From Elusimicrobia bacterium CG_4_9_14_3_um_filter_62_55 (GTDB lineage: Bacteria > Elusimicrobiota > Elusimicrobia > UBA1565), in contig PFUL01000024.1 in the NCBI GenBank assembly GCA_002790095.1, positions 1 through 64,000 of the forward strand: a stretch of DNA of 64,000 nucleotides, written 5' to 3'. The notes beneath the pieces are model-generated. The model was not told the origin of the DNA. It did not search any database and worked only from the letters and a program-made list of their open reading frames with translations. Numbering within the stretch: position 1 is the stretch's first letter; every line of letters begins with the position of its first letter. The translations under genes and the position numbers were made by a program. Shown here piece by piece: positions 39,634-48,566 of the stretch.

Positions 39634-40713
39634 ATGCCGACGAAAGAACAAATTTTAAAGGCCCTTTCCTCTTGCATCGAGCCCGAGCTCGGCAAGGACA
39701 TCGTGTCGCTTGAGATGGTTCAGAATCTGACGGTCGAGAACGGAACCGTTCGCTTCGACTACCGTCTGACGACTCCGGCCTGTCCGCTGAAGGAACGCAT
39801 GGAGCGCGAGGCTCGCGCGGCCCTCGAGAAGGTCTCCGGAATCACCTCGGTGGAAATCAACATGGTCTCCGACGTGAAGCAGGACGTGCGCCTGAGTCAG
39901 GCGCTTCCTCCCGGTGTGAAGAACCTCGTCGCGGTCGGCAGCGGCAAGGGCGGGGTGGGGAAGTCCAGCGTCGCGGCCAATTTAGCGGTTTCTCTGGCCC
40001 GGGAAGGGGCGCGGGTCGGCCTGATGGACGCCGACGTCTACGGCCCCAACCAGCCCCAGATGTTCGGCATCCACGACTACGTCCCCGAGGCCGACGGGGA
40101 AAACAAGATAACGCCCCCCGAAAACCACGGCGTCAAGGTTTTCTCGATGGGGTTCCTTATGAAGGCGGATCAGCCCGCGATTTGGCGCGGTCCGATGCTT
40201 CACGGCGCGATTCAGCAATTCCTGAAGGACGTCCGATGGGGGGAATTGGACTACTTGATCATTGATTTGCCCCCCGGCACCGGGGACGTGCAGTTGAGTC
40301 TTTGCCAGTCCGTTCCGCTCGTCGGCGCCGTCGTCGTCTCGACGCCCCAGTCGATCGCCCTTTCGGATGTTCGCAAGGCCGTCGCGATGTTCAAAAAAAT
40401 GAACGTGCCGATCCTCGGACTCGTCGAGAACATGAGCGAGTTCGTGTGCCCGAACTGCCGCACCGTGACGCCGATTTTCAAAAAGGCCGGAGCGAGGGAA
40501 CTGGCCGACGAGCACCGCATTCCGTTCTTAGGCGAAATTCCCCTCGACCCGGCGGTCTGCCTCGCGGCGGAGAACGGGACCCCCGCCGTCCTCGTCGATC
40601 CGAACAGCCCGACGTCCACCGCGCTGAGAAGCGTCGCCCGTCAGGTGGCGGCCCAGGTCAGCCTCCAAAATCACAACCGCAAACAACTTAAGGTCGATCT
40701 CGTCGCTCAATAA
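39634..40713 (+). CDS. Mrp/NBP35 family Fe-S cluster carrier P-loop ATPase with N-terminal DUF59
   Basis: GSGKGGVGKSSVAANLAVSLAREGARVGLMDADVYGPNQPQMFG; IDLPPGTGDVQLSLCQ; CPNCRTVTPIF. Confidence 0.93.
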   Translation: MPTKEQILKALSSCIEPELGKDIVSLEMVQNLTVENGTVRFDYRLTTPACPLKERMEREARAALEKVSGITSVEINMVSDVKQDVRLSQALPPGVKNLVAVGSGKGGVGKSSVAANLAVSLAREGARVGLMDADVYGPNQPQMFGIHDYVPEADGENKITPPENHGVKVFSMGFLMKADQPAIWRGPMLHGAIQQFLKDVRWGELDYLIIDLPPGTGDVQLSLCQSVPLVGAVVVSTPQSIALSDVRKAVAMFKKMNVPILGLVENMSEFVCPNCRTVTPIFKKAGARELADEHRIPFLGEIPLDPAVCLAAENGTPAVLVDPNSPTSTALRSVARQVAAQVSLQNHNRKQLKVDLVAQ

Positions 40714-40716
40714 CCC

Positions 40717-41400
40717 GTGGCCGGCAATCTCCGAGCGCTTATCGCAGAATTCCTGGGGACCTTCGCTTGGGTTTTCTTCGCCGCCGGAGTGGTCTGCTCC
40801 GATGCCAGCTTGGGCGGGTCGATCGGCCCCGCCGGAATCGCACTCGGCGTAGGACTTACGGTGGCCGCCGTATTCGGAATTTTCGGAAAAGCGGCCCGCG
40901 GTCAGTTCAACCCGGCCTTCACGCTCGGCCTGGTCGCCGCCCGCCGACTCGACATCGTGCAAGGCGCGCTTTGCCTGGTCAGCCAGCTTTTCGCCGCGGC
41001 GCTGGCGGGTCTTTTCCTCGCAAGGGCGTTCGCCCACGCTCCGATTCTCGCCGAAGCGCCGTTTCTGGGAACCCCGATGCCCTCGGGAGTCGGGTTTCGC
41101 GGCGCGTCTTTGCTCGAAGCCGTCGCCACGATGATGCTCGCGATGGCCGTCTACGCGCCCGGCGCGGCGGACCGCTCCGGCCGCGCCTCTTTGATCTTCA
41201 CAGCGATCGCGGCCGGCGCCGTCGCCGCGTCCGCCGCTCTCGTCCTCGGACCGTTGACCGGGGCGGCACTCAACCCCGCGCGCGCCTTCGGGCCCGCTCT
41301 GGCGACGGGGTACTGGCATCAGCATTACGTCTATTGGGCGGGTCCGCTCGCGGGCGGCGCCGCGGGAATGGGATTGTCCCGATTCCTGTTCGATCGTTGA
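40717..41400 (+). CDS. MIP family channel (aquaporin-like)
   Basis: Two NPA boxes: GQFNPAFTLG and GAALNPARAFGP; six TM segments; GTG start. Confidence 0.88.
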   Translation: MAGNLRALIAEFLGTFAWVFFAAGVVCSDASLGGSIGPAGIALGVGLTVAAVFGIFGKAARGQFNPAFTLGLVAARRLDIVQGALCLVSQLFAAALAGLFLARAFAHAPILAEAPFLGTPMPSGVGFRGASLLEAVATMMLAMAVYAPGAADRSGRASLIFTAIAAGAVAASAALVLGPLTGAALNPARAFGPALATGYWHQHYVYWAGPLAGGAAGMGLSRFLFDR

Positions 41401-41425
41401 GCGGGCGGGGCGAACGCAATTTTTC

Positions 41426-41431
41426 TATAAT
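41426..41431 (+). promoter_or_regulatory. -10 promoter element TATAAT upstream of the leucyl aminopeptidase gene
   Basis: Consensus TATAAT in a short intergenic region; GGAGGAGG SD and ATG follow. Confidence 0.5.
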
Positions 41432-41457
41432 CGTCGAGCATCTCGGAGGAGGAACCC

Positions 41458-42915
41458 ATGAGCAAAATGAACGTCCAGGCCGGATCGATCAAGGATTTCA
41501 GACAAAACGACGAGCCTCTCGGTCTTTTCGCCTTTGAGGAAGGCGGCATCGCCGCGCCCTTCCTTTCCAACGCCGCGAAAAAAGAGATCAACGCGGCTCT
41601 CGAGGACGAAGGCTTCAAAGGAAAGGCCGGCGAAACAGCCTCGCTGCGCGCCTCGGACGGGGAAACCTCCCGCCGCCTCCTCGTGGTCGGCCTCGGCAAG
41701 AAGAAAGGCTTTACCGCCGACTGCCAGCGAAAAGCCGCCGCCGCTCTCTTCGGCGCGGCGAAGACCCGCTTCAAGTCGATTTGGTTCTCCGCCCCCGGCG
41801 ATCTGCAGGCCGCGGCTGAAGGGCTGATGCTCGCCGCGTACTCTTTCAACAAGTACACGGAACCCTGCAAGGACCGCAAGCTTGAATCGGCCGTCCTGCT
41901 GACCCAAAAGGCCGGCGAGAAGAGCAAGGCTCAGGCCGCGCTCGAGCGCGCCGCGCTCTTCGCCGAAGCCGTCTGCTGGGTCCGCGACCTCGTCAACGAC
42001 GGACCTTCCGACCAAAGCCCGGAAGCGCTGATGAAAACCGCCAAGAAGGAAATCGGCGGCGGAGTCACGCTGAAGGTCATCGACAAGAAAGAGGCCGAGA
42101 AGCTCGGCATGGGTTCTTTTCTCGCCGTCGGCCGCGGCTCCTCGCAGCCGCCGTTCATGCTCCATTTTACTTACAAGCCGAAGGGCAAGGCCAAGAAAAA
42201 GATCGCCTTGGTCGGCAAGGGCGTCGTCTTCGATTCCGGCGGATTGTCTCTAAAGCCCGCCGCTTCCATGGAAACGATGAAGTGCGACATGGCCGGCGCC
42301 GCGACGGTACTCGCCGTCATGCGGGTCCTGCCGAGGCTCGGCGTGAAAGCCGAGGTCCACGCCATCACGCCCCTGACCTACAACATGACCGGAGGCGACG
42401 CGATTAAGCCCGGCGACGTGGTCAAGGCCTCCAACGGAAAGACGATCGAGATTCTCAACACCGACGCGGAAGGCCGCTTGATCCTCGCCGACGCCCTTGT
42501 GTACGCGTCGAAGCTCAAGTTTGACCTGATCGTAGATCTCGCGACTCTCACGGGAGCCGCAGTCGTCGCCCTCGGCAACGACGTCACCGCCGCGATGACC
42601 AACGACCGCGCCGCGCTGCAAAAGCTTCTCGGCGTCGCGAAGAAGACCCAGGAACAGATTTGGGAACTTCCGCTCGTCGAAGACTACAAGAAGCAAATCA
42701 AGAGCAAGGTCGCAGACCTCAAGAACATCGGAAACCGCGGAGAAGCCGGCACGATCACGGCCGGCCTCTTCCTGCAGGAATTCGTCGACGCGAAGTCCTG
42801 GATTCATCTCGACATCGCCGGGCCCGCGTGGACCGACGGGGGCGGGGACTACTGCCGTCCGGGAGGGACCGGCACGATGGTCCGGACCCTGCTTGAATAT
42901 CTGACCACGCTGTGA
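41458..42915 (+). CDS. pepA: Leucyl aminopeptidase (M17)
   Basis: VGKGVVFDSGGLSLKPAASMETMKCDMAGAA ... NTDAEGRLILADAL signature. Confidence 0.95.
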   Translation: MSKMNVQAGSIKDFRQNDEPLGLFAFEEGGIAAPFLSNAAKKEINAALEDEGFKGKAGETASLRASDGETSRRLLVVGLGKKKGFTADCQRKAAAALFGAAKTRFKSIWFSAPGDLQAAAEGLMLAAYSFNKYTEPCKDRKLESAVLLTQKAGEKSKAQAALERAALFAEAVCWVRDLVNDGPSDQSPEALMKTAKKEIGGGVTLKVIDKKEAEKLGMGSFLAVGRGSSQPPFMLHFTYKPKGKAKKKIALVGKGVVFDSGGLSLKPAASMETMKCDMAGAATVLAVMRVLPRLGVKAEVHAITPLTYNMTGGDAIKPGDVVKASNGKTIEILNTDAEGRLILADALVYASKLKFDLIVDLATLTGAAVVALGNDVTAAMTNDRAALQKLLGVAKKTQEQIWELPLVEDYKKQIKSKVADLKNIGNRGEAGTITAGLFLQEFVDAKSWIHLDIAGPAWTDGGGDYCRPGGTGTMVRTLLEYLTTL

Positions 42916-43478
42916 ACCCGGTGACCGAGACGACGATCGCGGACCGCGTCCGCGAGATCATCAAGGACCTTGGGGAAGATCCCTCGCGCGAGGGGCTGAT
43001 AAAAACGCCCCTGCGCGTGGAAAAGGCCCTCAGGGAACTTACGGCGGGCTACGCGGTGGACATCGACGCGCTCATCAACGAGGCCCTCTTCGACGTCCAA
43101 TACTCCGAGATGGTCATCGTCAAGGACATCAGTTTTTACTCGCTCTGCGAGCATCATCTGCTCCCGTTCTTCGGAGAGGCGACGGTCGCCTACATTCCGG
43201 AGAAACGGGTGGTCGGTCTCTCCAAGATCCCGAAAATCGTCGGTGTATTTTCGCGTCGCCTTCAGGTTCAAGAACGGATGACCCAGCAAATCGCGGAAAC
43301 GCTCGAAGAAAAACTGAAGCCCAAGGGCGTCGGAGTGATCATCCGCGCTCGTCATATGTGCATGGAAATGCGCGGAGCGCAAAGCGCGCACTCGCCGTCG
43401 TTGACGAGCGCGATGCTCGGGATTTTTCGTGAGGACGCTCGCACGCGCGATGAGTTTCTGACTCTCGCGAAACACTAG
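42912..43478 (+). CDS. folE: GTP cyclohydrolase I
   Basis: DPSREGLIKTPLRVEKAL ... FYSLCEHHLLPFFGEATVAYIPEKRVVGLSKIPKIV ... ARHMCMEMRGAQ. Confidence 0.95.
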   Translation: MNPVTETTIADRVREIIKDLGEDPSREGLIKTPLRVEKALRELTAGYAVDIDALINEALFDVQYSEMVIVKDISFYSLCEHHLLPFFGEATVAYIPEKRVVGLSKIPKIVGVFSRRLQVQERMTQQIAETLEEKLKPKGVGVIIRARHMCMEMRGAQSAHSPSLTSAMLGIFREDARTRDEFLTLAKH

Positions 43479-43522
43479 CGGCACGAAAGTGCCGCTGTGC
43501 CGGGCGCTCAGGAAACGCCCGG
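43477..43522 (+). promoter_or_regulatory. Tandem hairpins in the folE/tal-pgi intergenic leader
   Basis: AGCGGCAC-GAAA-GTGCCGCT (8-bp stem, GNRA loop) starting inside the folE stop codon, then CCGGGCG...CGCCCGG. Confidence 0.5.
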
Positions 43523-43543
43523 TGCTGAAAAGGAGAAAAACAT

Positions 43544-46264
43544 ATGTCCAACCCCCTTAAGGATCTGTCGAATTTCGGGCAGAGCCCGTGGATGGATTTC
43601 ATCAGCCGGCCGATGCTCGAATCGGGCGAACTCGCGAAGATGCTGGGGGAGGACGGCGTCAAAGGGGTCACGTCCAACCCGTCGATCTTCGACAAGGCCA
43701 TCTCGAGCGGATCGGATTACGACGGAGGCATTCAAGCGGCGCTCGACGCCGGCGTGTTCGAACCGGAGGCGATTTTCGAACGCTTGGCGATCCGCGACAT
43801 CCAGGACGCCTGCGACATCCTCAAGCCCGTCTATGAGGAAAGCGCGGGCGTCGACGGCTACGTCAGCCTGGAAGTCTCCCCGACGCTCGCTTACGACACC
43901 GAGGGAACGTCCGCCGCAGCCGAGCGTCTGTTCGCGGAGGTGGACCGCCCGAACGTGATGATCAAGATCCCCGCGACGAAGGAAGGACTCCCCGCGATCG
44001 CGTCCTCGATCGGAAAAGGGATCAATATCAACGTCACGCTCATCTTCTCGCTCGAGCGCTACATGGAAGTCATGAACGCGTACCTCGAAGGCCTCGAACG
44101 CCTCGCGCAAAACGGCGCGCCGCTCAATAGCGTCGCGTCGGTCGCGAGCTTTTTTGTCAGCCGCATCGACTCCGCCGTCGACGACCGACTGCCGCCGGAT
44201 TCCCCGCTTCGAGGGAAGATCGCGATCGCGAATGCGAAGACGGCCTATCGACTCTTCCAAAAGGTATTTTCCTCGAAACGGTGGAAAGCCCTCGCGCAAA
44301 AGGGCGCGCGCGTCCAGCGGCCGCTGTGGGCCTCCACCGGAACGAAGGACCCGTCCTACCCGGACACGCTGTACGTCGACTCTTTGATCGGGCCGGATTC
44401 GGTGAATACCATCCCGCCGACGACCTGGAAGGCTTTCCGCGACCATGGAACGGCCGCGGAGACGATCACCGCGGGCGTCGAAGAAGCCAAAGGACGGCTC
44501 GAGGCGCTCACCGCCGAGGGCGTCGATCTCTCCGCGGTGACAAACGAACTCGAAGAAAAGGGCGTCAAATCCTTCGCGGACGCCTTCGCGGGTTTGATGC
44601 ATCACTTGAAGGATAAGGTCGCCTCAATGAGGTCCCGTGACCCGGGAAACCCGGAGGGAGATTCCAACCCGTCGCCGGAGAGTGAGAGCCTCGTCTCCCG
44701 GATCTGGAGCAAGGACGCCTCCGTATGGAAGGACGAGCCATCTCATAAGACGCTGATCGAGAACTCGCTCGGCTGGCTCACAGTCGCCGACACGATGGCC
44801 GCCCGGACGGATGAGTTGAGCGCGTTCGCCGACGACGTCCGCCGGGCGGGATTTGAAGCCGTCGTCGTTCTCGGGATGGGCGGATCGAGCCTCGCCCCCG
44901 AAGTGCTGCGCCGCAGCTTTTCCGCCAAGACCGGGTTCCCGGTCCTGCGCGTTCTCGACTCCACGGAACCCGAAACGGTCGAGGCGGTGCTGGGTGCGTC
45001 GAACCCGGAGAAGACGCTGTTTATCGTCGCGAGCAAGTCGGGATCCACGACCGAACCCATGCGGTTCTTCGATCACGCCTGGTCGAAAATCCCCAGAGGG
45101 GAGAACTTCGTCGCGATCACGGATCCGGGCTCGCAGCTCGAATCCCTCGCGGCGGAGCGGGGATTCCGCCGCTGCTTCCTGAATTTCGCGGACATCGGCG
45201 GCCGGTTTTCCGCGTTGTCTTATTTCGGAATGGTCCCCGCCGCGGCGGCGGGCATCGACACCGGCACGCTTCTGGTGACCGCGAAGGCGATGGCCTCCGC
45301 GTGCCGCGACGACAGCCCTGAAAACCCCGGACTGGCCCTCGGAACCTGGCTCGCCGATCGGCATGCCGAAGGCCGGGATAAAATCATCTTCATCGCGGAC
45401 GAAGGCGTCGCAAGCCTGAGCCTGTGGCTCGAACAGCTCATTGCGGAAAGCACCGGCAAAGAAGGCACCGGGGTCGTGCCCGTGGCGGGCGAACCCGGCG
45501 TCGAGACCGCCTACTACGGCGAAGACCGCGCGTTCGTGCGCATCCGCCTCGCAGAGGCGCACGCGGACGCGCAGCGCCTTCAGAGTCTGCGCGGAAACGG
45601 CCATCCCGTCTTTGAGATCGACATGAACTCGCCGATCGCCCTCGGGGCGGAGTTCTTCCGTTGGGAATTCGCCACCGCGGTCTTGGGCGCGAAATTGGGC
45701 ATCAATCCGTTCGACCAGCCCGACGTCCAGTCCGCGAAGGACAAGACGAAGGCGCTTCTGACCCAACTCCGGGAAACCGGAGCCTTGCCCGTTCCCGAAG
45801 CGGAACTCGCGTTTTCGCCCGCCGCGGGGGTTTCCTCGCTCGACGCGTTTTGGGGCCTGGCGCGTAAAGGGGACTACACCGCGCTGCTCGCGTTTTTGCC
45901 GTCCGATCAGGTCGGCTCGGTCGAGGCGAGCTTTGAGGCTCTGCGAAAGAGCGTCGTCCAGCGGATGAGAACCGCGTGTCAGTTCGGCTACGGCCCGCGC
46001 TACCTCCATTCGACCGGGCAGCTGCACAAAGGCGGCGCCGACAACGGACTCTTCGTTCTCTTCATGCGCGACGACGGCCCGGAGCTTCCGATCGAGGGGG
46101 CGAACCTCTCGTTTCGGCAGCTCGTTCGCGCGCAAGCCATCGGCGACTTCGAGGCGCTGTGCGACGCGGGACGGCGGGCCGTGCTCATCCGGGTTTCCGG
46201 CGACCTGAACGCGGCGATCGCGCGCGTGCGGGAATCGCTGTCCTCGGCGCCGGCGGCGGTCTAG
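43544..46264 (+). CDS. Bifunctional transaldolase / glucose-6-phosphate isomerase
   Basis: N-terminal TAL: GVKGVTSNPSIFDKAI, VDRPNVMIKIPATKEGLPAI; C-terminal PGI-type: VVLGMGGSSLAPEVLR, SKSGSTTEPM. Confidence 0.92.
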   Translation: MSNPLKDLSNFGQSPWMDFISRPMLESGELAKMLGEDGVKGVTSNPSIFDKAISSGSDYDGGIQAALDAGVFEPEAIFERLAIRDIQDACDILKPVYEESAGVDGYVSLEVSPTLAYDTEGTSAAAERLFAEVDRPNVMIKIPATKEGLPAIASSIGKGININVTLIFSLERYMEVMNAYLEGLERLAQNGAPLNSVASVASFFVSRIDSAVDDRLPPDSPLRGKIAIANAKTAYRLFQKVFSSKRWKALAQKGARVQRPLWASTGTKDPSYPDTLYVDSLIGPDSVNTIPPTTWKAFRDHGTAAETITAGVEEAKGRLEALTAEGVDLSAVTNELEEKGVKSFADAFAGLMHHLKDKVASMRSRDPGNPEGDSNPSPESESLVSRIWSKDASVWKDEPSHKTLIENSLGWLTVADTMAARTDELSAFADDVRRAGFEAVVVLGMGGSSLAPEVLRRSFSAKTGFPVLRVLDSTEPETVEAVLGASNPEKTLFIVASKSGSTTEPMRFFDHAWSKIPRGENFVAITDPGSQLESLAAERGFRRCFLNFADIGGRFSALSYFGMVPAAAAGIDTGTLLVTAKAMASACRDDSPENPGLALGTWLADRHAEGRDKIIFIADEGVASLSLWLEQLIAESTGKEGTGVVPVAGEPGVETAYYGEDRAFVRIRLAEAHADAQRLQSLRGNGHPVFEIDMNSPIALGAEFFRWEFATAVLGAKLGINPFDQPDVQSAKDKTKALLTQLRETGALPVPEAELAFSPAAGVSSLDAFWGLARKGDYTALLAFLPSDQVGSVEASFEALRKSVVQRMRTACQFGYGPRYLHSTGQLHKGGADNGLFVLFMRDDGPELPIEGANLSFRQLVRAQAIGDFEALCDAGRRAVLIRVSGDLNAAIARVRESLSSAPAAV

Positions 46265-46292
46265 TTTTGTATACTTGAGGCGTCTCCCCGAC

Positions 46293-46366
46293 GCGGGCGT
46301 AGTTCAATGGTAGAACGGAAGCTTCCCAAGCTTCAGACGTGGGTTCGATTCCCATCGCCCGCTCCA
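46293..46366 (+). tRNA. tRNA-Gly (anticodon CCC), CCA encoded
   Basis: Cloverleaf: acceptor GCGGGCG/CGCCCGC, D arm GTTC-AATGGTA-GAAC, anticodon arm GAAGC-TTCCCAA-GCTTC, T arm GTGGG-TTCGATT-CCCAT, 3' TCCA. Confidence 0.95.
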
Positions 46367-46430
46367 TGTTCCGGTCTCTCCGGCCTTAGCTGCAAATCGA
46401 ACACCCGTTGCCGTCGGGGCGCCGGGTCGC

Positions 46431-46512
46431 GGACTGCGAAGTGTTTTCGGTCCCTTATTACTTTATAGGCGATTGCATATAAAGTAATAAGGGGACCGGA
46501 GCGTCGCAGTCC
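46431..46512. repeat. 82-bp compound inverted repeat
   Basis: Outer arms GGACTGCGA/TCGCAGTCC; inner arms CGGTCCC-TTATTACTTTATA / TATAAAGTAATAA-GGGGACCG around GGCGATTGCA. Confidence 0.8.
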
Positions 46513-46684
46513 AAGAGACTTGGGCTTCTAATCTTGCGGTCATGGATTGCCCCGAATGCGGCGCCCCGCTTTATCCGAAGCCGAATAGGCCGTGGCGGCA
46601 TAGACGACGTTCATCAAGACGAGCACGAATGGGATCAATGCGTCGGATAGACCCTGACATGAGCCCATCCCCAGGATATTCTAG

Positions 46685-46708
46685 ATAAGTATCGATTTAG
46701 CTACTTAT
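46685..46708. promoter_or_regulatory. Putative antitoxin operator: inverted repeat ATAAGTA-N10-TACTTAT abutting the AbiEi-like start codon
   Basis: Perfect 7-bp arms immediately before ATG 46709. Confidence 0.4.
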
Positions 46709-46954
46709 ATGAAATGGGCCGAAACGCATAAAAAGCTAGCCGCCTCGGGACTGCGCGCGTTCACCGACCGGGAATTCCGGGCGGTGACGGGCTCGACGCC
46801 CGTCTCGGCCAAGTTCCTGCTCATCCGCTATACGAAGAGCGGGCTCCTGCGGCGCCTCCGGCGCGGCCTGTACGCCGTAGAGGGGGAACTGCCGTCCCAA
46901 TGGGTCTTGTCGAACCGGCTCTACAAGATCCCAAATCACCGAATTCTCCGCTAA
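46709..46954 (+). pseudogene. AbiEi-family antitoxin, N-terminal (winged-helix) part only
   Basis: MKWAETHKKLAASGLRAFTDREFRAVTGSTPVSAKFLLIRYTKSGLLRRLRRGLYAVEGELPSQWVLSNRLYK; stops at 81 aa. Confidence 0.55.
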
Positions 46955-46979
46955 CTGGCAGACCCAGGAGCTGAGCGTC

Positions 46980-47642
46980 GTGCGCGAGTACGTCCAGCAC
47001 GTTCTGCTGGACATCCTCTTTCAGATTAAAGGCGTCGACGCCAAGCCGGCCTTTAAAGGAGGCACGGCTCTGCGCCTGCTGCGCAACAGCCCGCGGTTCT
47101 CGGAGGACCTCGACTTCACCGGCTGGGTCAAGCCCTACCACGTGGGGGAATGGCTCAAGCAGACCGCCAAGGAAGCCTCGCGGCACGGGCTGGATTTCAA
47201 GATGCTGGAATCCAACGAGACGTCCGGCGGATGGTTCGCGCTCATGGACACGCAGGTCTACGACTGGCCGGCGCGCATCGAGTGGAACGTCTCCCTGCGC
47301 GCCTCCGGCAAGGCCGCGCCCCATGAGACGACGCTCGTGACGTCCCCGCTGTGGACGTCCTACTCATTGACCTCGCTGGCGACGGACGAGATGGTTTCGG
47401 AGAAGATCCAGGCTCTGCTTCGCCGCAAGGAGCCGCGAGACTTCTACGACCTCTACTTTCTCATGCGCGCGCGTCTCGGCATCAAGAAGATCGTCGGCGC
47501 CAAGCCGGATTTGCTGCGCGAGACCGCCAAGCTCAACGTCAAAGAGGTCGAGAGAGAGCTAAAAGAGTTCCTGCCCCGCAGCCAGTTAGCCATCGCCAAG
47601 CAGCTGCGCGACGCCCTGACGCGGGAGCTTGAGCGCCTCTAA
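46980..47642 (+). CDS. AbiEii/AbiGii-type nucleotidyltransferase toxin (start uncertain)
   Basis: KPAFKGGTALRLLRNSPRFSEDLDFTG...ATDEMVSEKIQALLRRKEPRDFYDLYFLM; homologous-looking N-terminal residues (QITEFSANWQTQELSVVREYVQH) precede the GTG at 46980 without an ATG. Confidence 0.75.
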   Translation: MREYVQHVLLDILFQIKGVDAKPAFKGGTALRLLRNSPRFSEDLDFTGWVKPYHVGEWLKQTAKEASRHGLDFKMLESNETSGGWFALMDTQVYDWPARIEWNVSLRASGKAAPHETTLVTSPLWTSYSLTSLATDEMVSEKIQALLRRKEPRDFYDLYFLMRARLGIKKIVGAKPDLLRETAKLNVKEVERELKEFLPRSQLAIAKQLRDALTRELERL

Positions 47643-47683
47643 GGCGGTCCGCGCAGCATTGCAAATAGCCGCTCGATTTTCCA

Positions 47684-47726
47684 CCATAGGGGCCGGAGTT
47701 TCAAGCGTCAGGAGATGCCCCTATGG
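47684..47726 (+). promoter_or_regulatory. Inverted repeat sequestering the start codon (candidate RNA switch-like hairpin)
   Basis: CCATAGGGGC (47684-47693) pairs perfectly with GCCCCTATGG (47717-47726), which contains the ATG; SD GGAG lies in the loop. Confidence 0.45.
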
Positions 47727-48328
47727 CCCTCAAGTTCGTCTTCACCGTCGTCGGAGCGTGCGTTTTCACCGAGATCGTCGGCTACTTCATCCACATCCTG
47801 CTCCACTCCAATAAAATCGAGTTTCTGTCGAAGAACCACATGATCCATCACCTGAAGGTGTATCAGCCCAAACGCGGAATGCGCTCGGCCGATTATCTCG
47901 TTTCGACTTACGGCCGCGCCCAAGTCGACGGCGTCGGGCTCGAATGGCTGGGTCCCATCGCGCTGATTCTCGCGGCCTTCTTCGGCGCGGCCTACGCCTT
48001 CGGGATGCCGCTTGTGCTTCAAGCGGTTTTCGTCGTCGCCGCGCTGCTCTGGGGACGCTTCATCTTCGGCGTCATGCACGACGCCATGCACTTGGAATCC
48101 TTCTGGATGGCGAAGAACCCGCTCACCCGGCCGTGGTTTCTCCACGTGCGCAAGCTCCACGACATCCATCATCTCTCGATCGAAGACGACGGACGCATGA
48201 CGACGAATTTCGGCATCTGCTTCTTCTTTATGGACCGCCTCTTCGGTTCGCTGAAAACGAAAATGAGTTCGTTCAACGAGAAGGGGTATAAGACCGCGCT
48301 CGAACGCTACGCCTACATCAACGCTTAA
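47723..48328 (+). CDS. Fatty acid hydroxylase superfamily membrane protein (His-box)
   Basis: His clusters HILLH, HMIHH, HDAMH, HDIHH in a TM-rich 201-aa protein. Confidence 0.8.
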   Translation: MALKFVFTVVGACVFTEIVGYFIHILLHSNKIEFLSKNHMIHHLKVYQPKRGMRSADYLVSTYGRAQVDGVGLEWLGPIALILAAFFGAAYAFGMPLVLQAVFVVAALLWGRFIFGVMHDAMHLESFWMAKNPLTRPWFLHVRKLHDIHHLSIEDDGRMTTNFGICFFFMDRLFGSLKTKMSSFNEKGYKTALERYAYINA

Positions 48329-48566
48329 GCGAGATTGCCAGCGCCAGGCACGCGATCGCCAACGAAGCGTACGCGGCCCATTTCGCGAAGACCAGTTCCC
48401 GCTCGAGCGCCCAAAAATTTTCAAGGATGCGCTCCTCGAAGTGCTTGAGCTCCTTTTCGATCGCCGCGACCTTCTCCGGGTCGCCGCCTTTTTTGACTAG
48501 TTCGCCCAGGAGCGGACCGAGCGTCGCCGCGAGCCCGATGACGGTTTTTACGGCGGCGGGATTCAT
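48318..48566 (-). CDS. Small hypothetical protein with C-terminal TM segment
   Basis: MNPAAVKTVIGLAATLGPLLGELVKKGG...FAKWAAYASLAIACLALAISLKR; ATGA overlap with the upstream minus gene. Confidence 0.55.
   Translation of the reverse strand: MNPAAVKTVIGLAATLGPLLGELVKKGGDPEKVAAIEKELKHFEERILENFWALERELVFAKWAAYASLAIACLALAISLKR

Noticed and set aside
43544-46264. Transaldolase-PGI fusion as a novel enzyme
   Set aside because: Bifunctional transaldolase/phosphoglucose isomerase proteins are already known in several bacterial groups.
46185-46367. 60-aa minus ORF MERAMGIEPTSEAWEAS...
   Set aside because: Spurious ORF antisense to the tRNA-Gly gene, a well-known mis-annotation pattern.
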